Program-made: the position numbers and the translations under genes
Assembly: GCF_963677035.1 (NCBI RefSeq)
Contig: NZ_OY781472.1
Location: 372,001 to 436,000, forward strand
Source: an uncultured Hyphomonas sp.
GTDB lineage: Bacteria > Pseudomonadota > Alphaproteobacteria > Caulobacterales > Hyphomonadaceae
Reading direction: 5' to 3'
DNA length: 64,000 bases
Notes under the pieces: model-generated
The model's database searches: none
What the model saw: the letters and a program-made list of their open reading frames with translations, nothing else
Told to the model about the DNA's origin: nothing
Shown here: positions 59,290 through 64,000 of the stretch, in pieces
Position numbering within the stretch: position 1 is the stretch's first letter
Layout of the letters: each line of letters opens with the position of its first letter

Positions 59290-62286
59290 CTAGAAGTCCA
59301 CCTTCGCGCCGATGCGGAAGTAACGGCCGAGCATACCTGCGGAGTCCCAAGCCGGGTTGTAACCGTAGATGTTGTAAGCGGCACTCGGATCGAACTCCGG
59401 TTCGGAATTCAGAACGTTCTGAACGTTCATGTAGACCGAAAGTCGCTCATTGACCTGCTGGCGGATAGAAAGATCCCAGTTGATGATGTCTTTCGACGAA
59501 CACAGCGACGGGGTGCCATCCAGGTACGGATAGACAGAGGCGTAGATGTTGTTTGCACAATCACCTTTGACACCACCGTAGTCCGTCGAGGCCAGATCAA
59601 CACCTTGCGTGAAGTAACCCGTCAGCGTGACCGACGTGTCGTTCCAGTCGAAGGTGTTCTGCCAGTCGCCACGCCACTCAGGCGCACCCGAACAGGACGT
59701 CACGTCACACGGGCTGAGCGTACCGGCATAGCTTTCTGTATCGCCGTTTTCATACGTCTTCACGTACTTGTCGAGATACGAAGCATTCGCAACGGAGGTC
59801 CACTCGATCCCGTAAGGAAGCGACTTGTGGTACTTCACCGCGAAATCGACACCGGAGACTTCCTGAGAGTCAGCATTGGTGTAGCTGTACTCGATGAAGC
59901 CAAGCAGCGGCAGAGCGTTCGGGTTCGACGCATCCGGGATACCCGGAACAACGTTGATACCCGGAATGTTCACTGCGCCACCGTTGGCATAGTAAGCCTC
60001 GATTGCCGGAGCATAATCGACGTTGGTGATCAGGTTCGAAACCTCGATATTCCAGTAATCGACAGTGAGCTGCAGGCCCGGCATCGGATCCCAGACAACA
60101 CCAAGTGTGTAAGACTTCGACTCTTCCGGATCGAGTTCCGGGTTACCGGACGAGGTCAGACCGATGCTGTACGTACCAGCCGTGTAGGCCGGGTTGGATG
60201 CGTGCGATGCGATGAAGGCAGCAACACCCGGGTTATCAGTGTTAAGACCAGAGGAGATGTATCCGGTGGTTGGCAGACCGAAGGCTTCGTTGAAGCTCGG
60301 AATACGGAAACCTTCCGAATATGTACCGCGAAGCGACACAGTCGGGACCGGTTCCCACATCACGCCGATTTTCGGCGAGAAGTTTTCCTGGCCAGACGAA
60401 TACTTGTCATAACGGCCGGTCACGTTCACGTTCAGGTTATCGAGCACCGGTGCATCAGCTTCGAAGAAGCCAGACCACACCTGACGGCTACCGGAGGCAC
60501 CAACAGAGTTGATGCTGTAGTAGCGCTCGTTCGGGTGAAGATCGTTCGCCGGGTTTGCACTCGGATTATCGATCTTCTCTTCACGCCAGGCAACACCAAC
60601 AGCGCCCTGCAGAGGACCACCGGCGAGCTCCATCAGGTCGCGGGAAACAACCGCCTGCCCTTGCAGCATGTCGGACGTCGAGTTGCCGGTGAAGGACGGC
60701 ATCACGTAATCCAACTGAGCTTCCGTGTTCTGCGTCTGGTCGATGAAGTTGAACGACCCATCGTGGATCACATTCAACAGGTTCTGCAGGAAGATGTATC
60801 CAGACCGCGTGGTGTCGAGATCGACGTGCGATGCGGTAAAGTCAATCTTGTAGTTCCAGTCTTCAGCAAATGTACCATCGATTCCCGTTGCGAAACGGAA
60901 GTTGTCCGCTTGGGTCGTGACACCACGGCGCCGGGACGGATATCCAATGATACGAGCCTGGTTGCCATCTGCAGCATACGGGTTCTGCGGGTTCAGCGTG
61001 CCATTGGTCGCATCACAGGTTTCGATGTCCGTCGAGCAGACATAAACCGGCAGAAGGACCGGCGACAGGGTGACTGATCCCGGAGGTGCAGTGCGGCCTG
61101 CCCAGCCATAAGGCGTGAAAATTGCCTGCGAGGTCACGCGGTACCAATCGCCACGCGCATAAACCTGAGCATTCTCGTTCAGGTTAAAGGTCACGCGACC
61201 GGAAAGTCCACCACGGGTAATATCAGGCGCAGCCTGATAGTAGTCGCCGTAGATGTTCTGCTCACAGACCGTGAGGCCTTCTTCCCATGCGCCCGGGGCA
61301 GCCTGGTCAGCAGTGAGAACGTGCGGTGTCAGACCATCACAACCCAGCGCCGGGTTCCCCATTTCGTACGGACCAACAGCGGTGTCAGTCGAGTCGTAAG
61401 GACGGATGAACGGAACGCGCGTTGTGCCCAGACCGTCATACGAACCATCATATTCGATGCCGTTCGGGTTCAGGTTGTCCATACAGCTGCCGGACGGGCC
61501 ACAGATGTCGCTCCAGTCCCAGGTGTTGAACGGATATCCGCGGTCGGAAACATTGTACGACTCGCTGTCGTTATATTCACCACCGACATAGATGTTGAAG
61601 CCGTCCAGATCGAGATCGCCGTGACCCATTGCGAAATCGAAGATCGTTTCCTGAGCATCGCCTTCTTGCGAGATGCCGTAGGACGTGTTGGCGTGGAAGC
61701 CTTGGATCTCTTTCTTGGTGATCACGTTGACCACACCGGCGATGGCGTCTGCACCATAGGTGGACGAAGCGCCGTCACGCAGCACGTCGACGCGCTCGAC
61801 GATGCTTTGCGGCATGGCGTTCAGGTCAACGAAGTTACGGCGGCCGTCATCCGCGAGCGGATACGGCGCAACGCGCATTCCGTCGAAAACGGTCAGCGTC
61901 GAGCTGGTGGTCAGACCGCGCAGCGAGATTGCCGTGGCACCCGATGCGAAGTTGAAACCGGCGTTCCAGTTCTGCGGAATGGTACCGGCGTTGTTTGCGG
62001 ACAGCTTCGTCACAGCGTCGGAGATCGTGACGATCCCGCGTGCGTCGAAGTTCTCTGCGGTCATCGTGGTGACTGGCGACGCCGTTTCACCCTGCAGAAT
62101 CGAACCGGTAACAACAACCGTATCCTGACGTGATTCAGTCTCATCCCCATCGGTCGTTACGGTCTCAACCGTTTCGTCGACGACGACTTCCTGGGCAACG
62201 GCGAGCAAGCTCGCCTGCGCCATAAATGCTGCGCCCGCAAAGACGGACGAAGCAAGCAGGCGGGACTTCATGGATTTCCCGTTCAC
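59290..62286 (-). CDS. TonB-dependent outer-membrane receptor, large type
   Basis: A 998-residue receptor. I accept the GTG at 62286, six bases after GGAGGT, as the start; the next ATG is five codons in. After a signal peptide ending near LLAVAQ there is a TonB-box-like DTVVVTGS, a plug (ISLRGLTTSSTLTVFDGMRV, SIVERVDVLRDGASSTYGAD, AIAGVVNVITKKE) and a long barrel ending YFRIGAKVDF. This subtype is abundant in Caulobacterales and Sphingomonadales and takes up peptides, sugars or other large nutrients. No cognate enzymes lie beside it; a peptide-binding protein gene is 1.3 kb upstream. Confidence 0.94.
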   Translation of the reverse strand: MNGKSMKSRLLASSVFAGAAFMAQASLLAVAQEVVVDETVETVTTDGDETESRQDTVVVTGSILQGETASPVTTMTAENFDARGIVTISDAVTKLSANNAGTIPQNWNAGFNFASGATAISLRGLTTSSTLTVFDGMRVAPYPLADDGRRNFVDLNAMPQSIVERVDVLRDGASSTYGADAIAGVVNVITKKEIQGFHANTSYGISQEGDAQETIFDFAMGHGDLDLDGFNIYVGGEYNDSESYNVSDRGYPFNTWDWSDICGPSGSCMDNLNPNGIEYDGSYDGLGTTRVPFIRPYDSTDTAVGPYEMGNPALGCDGLTPHVLTADQAAPGAWEEGLTVCEQNIYGDYYQAAPDITRGGLSGRVTFNLNENAQVYARGDWYRVTSQAIFTPYGWAGRTAPPGSVTLSPVLLPVYVCSTDIETCDATNGTLNPQNPYAADGNQARIIGYPSRRRGVTTQADNFRFATGIDGTFAEDWNYKIDFTASHVDLDTTRSGYIFLQNLLNVIHDGSFNFIDQTQNTEAQLDYVMPSFTGNSTSDMLQGQAVVSRDLMELAGGPLQGAVGVAWREEKIDNPSANPANDLHPNERYYSINSVGASGSRQVWSGFFEADAPVLDNLNVNVTGRYDKYSSGQENFSPKIGVMWEPVPTVSLRGTYSEGFRIPSFNEAFGLPTTGYISSGLNTDNPGVAAFIASHASNPAYTAGTYSIGLTSSGNPELDPEESKSYTLGVVWDPMPGLQLTVDYWNIEVSNLITNVDYAPAIEAYYANGGAVNIPGINVVPGIPDASNPNALPLLGFIEYSYTNADSQEVSGVDFAVKYHKSLPYGIEWTSVANASYLDKYVKTYENGDTESYAGTLSPCDVTSCSGAPEWRGDWQNTFDWNDTSVTLTGYFTQGVDLASTDYGGVKGDCANNIYASVYPYLDGTPSLCSSKDIINWDLSIRQQVNERLSVYMNVQNVLNSEPEFDPSAAYNIYGYNPAWDSAGMLGRYFRIGAKVDF

Positions 62287-62310
62287 TATAGTACCTCCAA
62301 TAATTGAATT

Positions 62311-62333
62311 GCGCCAATCATCTCATCTGGCGC
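62311..62333. promoter_or_regulatory. Inverted repeat upstream of the large TonB receptor
   Basis: GCGCCA (62311-62316) and TGGCGC (62328-62333) with an 11-base spacer, 25 bp before the GTG start. It may be an operator or a leader hairpin controlling the receptor. Confidence 0.4.
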
Positions 62334-62442
62334 GTGTCCGGACCCCTGAAATCCGAACTTAGGCATATCGATAAGACTCTCGTCACCGCAGCGTCAACGC
62401 ATCGTTACTGTTCTGTCATCGAAAGAATGGCGGGTGTTGTTT

Positions 62443-62467
62443 ATTTGCCTCAGTCTGAGAGGCAAAT
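62443..62467 (-). terminator. Hairpin after the DUF3667 gene
   Basis: ATTTGCCTC (62443-62451) and GAGGCAAAT (62459-62467) form a perfect 9-bp stem with a 7-base loop, four bases past the DUF3667 stop on the minus strand. It lacks a long U-run, so it may be a weak terminator. Confidence 0.55.
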
Positions 62468-62471
62468 GGGG

Positions 62472-63560
62472 TCAAGTAAGCAGAAAACTGAGGATAACCA
62501 GCCCGAGCGCCAGCAGAAAAAGCACGGTTATGCCAAGAATTAGCAAAATGGAGGTACGAAGCGCCGCCATGAAAAAGCCGGTTCCGTAGGTGACGCGAAG
62601 CTGCCGATGCAGGTACCAGATCCCCCAGATTGTGCCGGCAAGAGACAGCCAGCCGGGTCCGATATGCAGAATTGCAACGACCAGTAGCAACAGAGTCGCC
62701 AGACCGTAGAGAAATGTCTGGAAATGCAAAGCGACGATCACATGATCGTAGACATATACCTTGCGGTGCCAGACGTAGATGACCGTCAGCATCAATGCCA
62801 GAAGCGGCATGAACATCAGGCTGAACCGGGGCGCCCACTCCCGGAACCGGGCCGCGAAACGGTCCTGATTTTCGAATACCCGGGCAAACTGGTCGCCCGC
62901 CGCCTGGAGTGTCTGGGCCCCGACGGGCGAGGCATCGGGGTCGATGGCCTGGTCGATCATGCCGTGAAGGGCCTCGCGGTCCACGGTCCCGTCTTCGCGG
63001 ACGAAGGCCACCTGTTCGCCGGATTCAAGGCGGGCGAGCGCCGATTCCAGCCCTGCCCTGCCGTCCGGTGACAGGTCATCACGCTGAAGCCTGACTTTCA
63101 GCTCCTCAATAGCCGTCTCACGGTCTGTCTGGGAGAGCTCCACACCGCCCCCCGGATTCAGCGACCAGTCGGCATACCAGCCCAACCGGTCGCCCAGGCC
63201 GAACAGGGTGAGGAAGAACAGCACCGAAGCCAGCAGGAACATGCGGAATGGCGGCACGTAGCGCGCGCGCTGGCCGTCCAGATAGTTCCGCGTCATCCGG
63301 CCCGGGCGGAACATCAGCATCGGCACGGACCGCAACAGCCGGCTGTCCAGCGCAAACGTGTCCGCAAGGCTGGAGGCAACGAGGCTGAAGAATGGCCGGT
63401 GGAAGTTCGAGGCAAGCTGGCCGCAATGGGTGCAGTAGCGATCCATCACCACCGTGCCGCAATTCCGGCACGGCTCACCCGGCGGCTGAACCTTATGGTG
63501 TTCGCCGGATGTCAGGCCGCCAAGGGAGGCCGCGCCAGCGGCTTCCATGTCGTGGCTCAT
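62472..63560 (-). CDS. DUF3667 membrane protein with N-terminal zinc ribbon
   Basis: A 362-residue protein. A zinc-ribbon-like pair CRNCG...CTHCG (Cys31, 34, 43, 46) precedes HRPFFSLVASSLADTFALDS and the RTNYLDGQR-like block MTRNYLDGQRARYVPPFRMF, the DUF3667 core. About four to five membrane helices follow, with a soluble helical loop (about 140-240). The family's function is unknown. GGGAGG lies four bases before the ATG. It is 25 bases after the peptide-binding protein gene and may be co-transcribed with it. Confidence 0.88.
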   Translation of the reverse strand: MSHDMEAAGAASLGGLTSGEHHKVQPPGEPCRNCGTVVMDRYCTHCGQLASNFHRPFFSLVASSLADTFALDSRLLRSVPMLMFRPGRMTRNYLDGQRARYVPPFRMFLLASVLFFLTLFGLGDRLGWYADWSLNPGGGVELSQTDRETAIEELKVRLQRDDLSPDGRAGLESALARLESGEQVAFVREDGTVDREALHGMIDQAIDPDASPVGAQTLQAAGDQFARVFENQDRFAARFREWAPRFSLMFMPLLALMLTVIYVWHRKVYVYDHVIVALHFQTFLYGLATLLLLVVAILHIGPGWLSLAGTIWGIWYLHRQLRVTYGTGFFMAALRTSILLILGITVLFLLALGLVILSFLLT

Positions 63561-63585
63561 GCTGCCTCCCCCTGTTCAGCAACAC

Positions 63586-64000
63586 CTATTCCGCGGGCTT
63601 TATACTCTTTCTGCACATAAAGCGCGAGCGGTGCTGGTCCTTCGCATTGTCCTCGAACCCGGTCAGATCCGGGCTCACGAGGTTCTTGGTCACCTGGAAC
63701 CACATCGGCGTGATCGGATAGTCGTTCAGCATCAGGCCTTCCGCCTCGGCAAACGTCTCAGCCCGTTTCTTCAGGTCGAGTTCGCTGTTCGAGCGTGTGA
63801 GCAGCGCATCGTATTCCGGGTTGTTATAGTTGCCGTAGTTCTGCTGGCCGGTGTCCGATTTCAGCAGGTAGAGGAAGTTGATCGGATCGTCGAAGTCCGC
63901 GACCCAGGCGGCATCGGCGACCTGGAAGTCCGACTGGCGCAGGCGCGCATACAGCACTTTGGTGTCCTGCTTCACGATGGTCGGCTTCACCCAGGGGGCA
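63586..64000 (-). CDS. Peptide ABC transporter substrate-binding protein, C-terminal part (partial)
   Basis: The frame runs off the window end, so only the last 138 or so residues are seen. The pattern matches the end of family 5 (OppA/DppA) binding proteins: WVADFDDPINFLYLLKSD, then YNNPEYDALLTRSNSELDLK, AEGLMLNDYPITPMWFQVTK and NLVSPDLTGFEDN. It should deliver oligopeptides to an ABC importer in the periplasm. The N-terminal signal is outside the window. Confidence 0.9.
   Translation of the reverse strand, partial: APWVKPTIVKQDTKVLYARLRQSDFQVADAAWVADFDDPINFLYLLKSDTGQQNYGNYNNPEYDALLTRSNSELDLKKRAETFAEAEGLMLNDYPITPMWFQVTKNLVSPDLTGFEDNAKDQHRSRFMCRKSIKPAE

Overview
The window looks like chromosomal DNA of a GC-rich alphaproteobacterium, most probably a Hyphomonadaceae/Caulobacterales marine type. 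Support comes from an UrcA-family secreted protein, two TonB-dependent receptors of the kind abundant in that order, a short-LID adenylate kinase, a C-minus S14 protein, and a terminal helix-hairpin-helix domain typical of alphaproteobacterial proteins. This placement is inference; no 16S rRNA gene is present. I see no tRNA, rRNA, CRISPR array, insertion sequence or prophage.

Layout. (1) Positions 1-18.3 kb hold accessory and metabolic genes. There is an SDR tail, then a minus-strand run of M1 aminopeptidase, GST, TonB receptor and CNT nucleoside transporter. Next come an S10-type serine carboxypeptidase, an AT-richer islet with a GPP34 (GOLPH3-like) protein and a DUF4262 protein separated by a compound palindrome, a VOC protein, an SDR, a Kazal-type lipoprotein, a divergent TetR/FAD-monooxygenase pair, an HD-domain protein, an unrecognised protein and RtcB RNA ligase. 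(2) Positions 18.4-52.8 kb hold a minus-strand supercluster for transcription and translation: rplKA, rplJL-rpoBC, rpsLG-fusA-tuf, the S10 and spc blocks including secY-adk, and the alpha block rpsMK-rpoA-rplQ. It is interrupted by a wHTH-TPR regulator with an UrcA gene, a small membrane protein, and a glycosyltransferase. (3) Positions 52.8-64 kb hold envelope genes: an M48 lipoprotein, a coupled BON/OmpA plus ultra-acidic membrane-anchored HhH pair, two RNA/SAM methyltransferases, a large TonB receptor, a DUF3667 membrane protein and the end of a peptide-binding protein.

How the genes fit together. The ribosomal blocks share promoters of the form TTGAC(G/C)-N16/17-(C/T)A..C., one of which also drives the rtcB leader. 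The CNT transporter and the TonB receptor downstream of it carry the same 10-bp operator-like core upstream, suggesting one regulated uptake route across both membranes. The most unusual items are four. One is the BON/OmpA plus acidic-HhH gene pair. The second is the structured rtcB leader with mutually exclusive pairings. The third is a hairpin that masks the ribosome binding site and start codon of the Kazal lipoprotein. The fourth is a REP-like palindromic element that forms the signal-peptide coding region of a TonB receptor.
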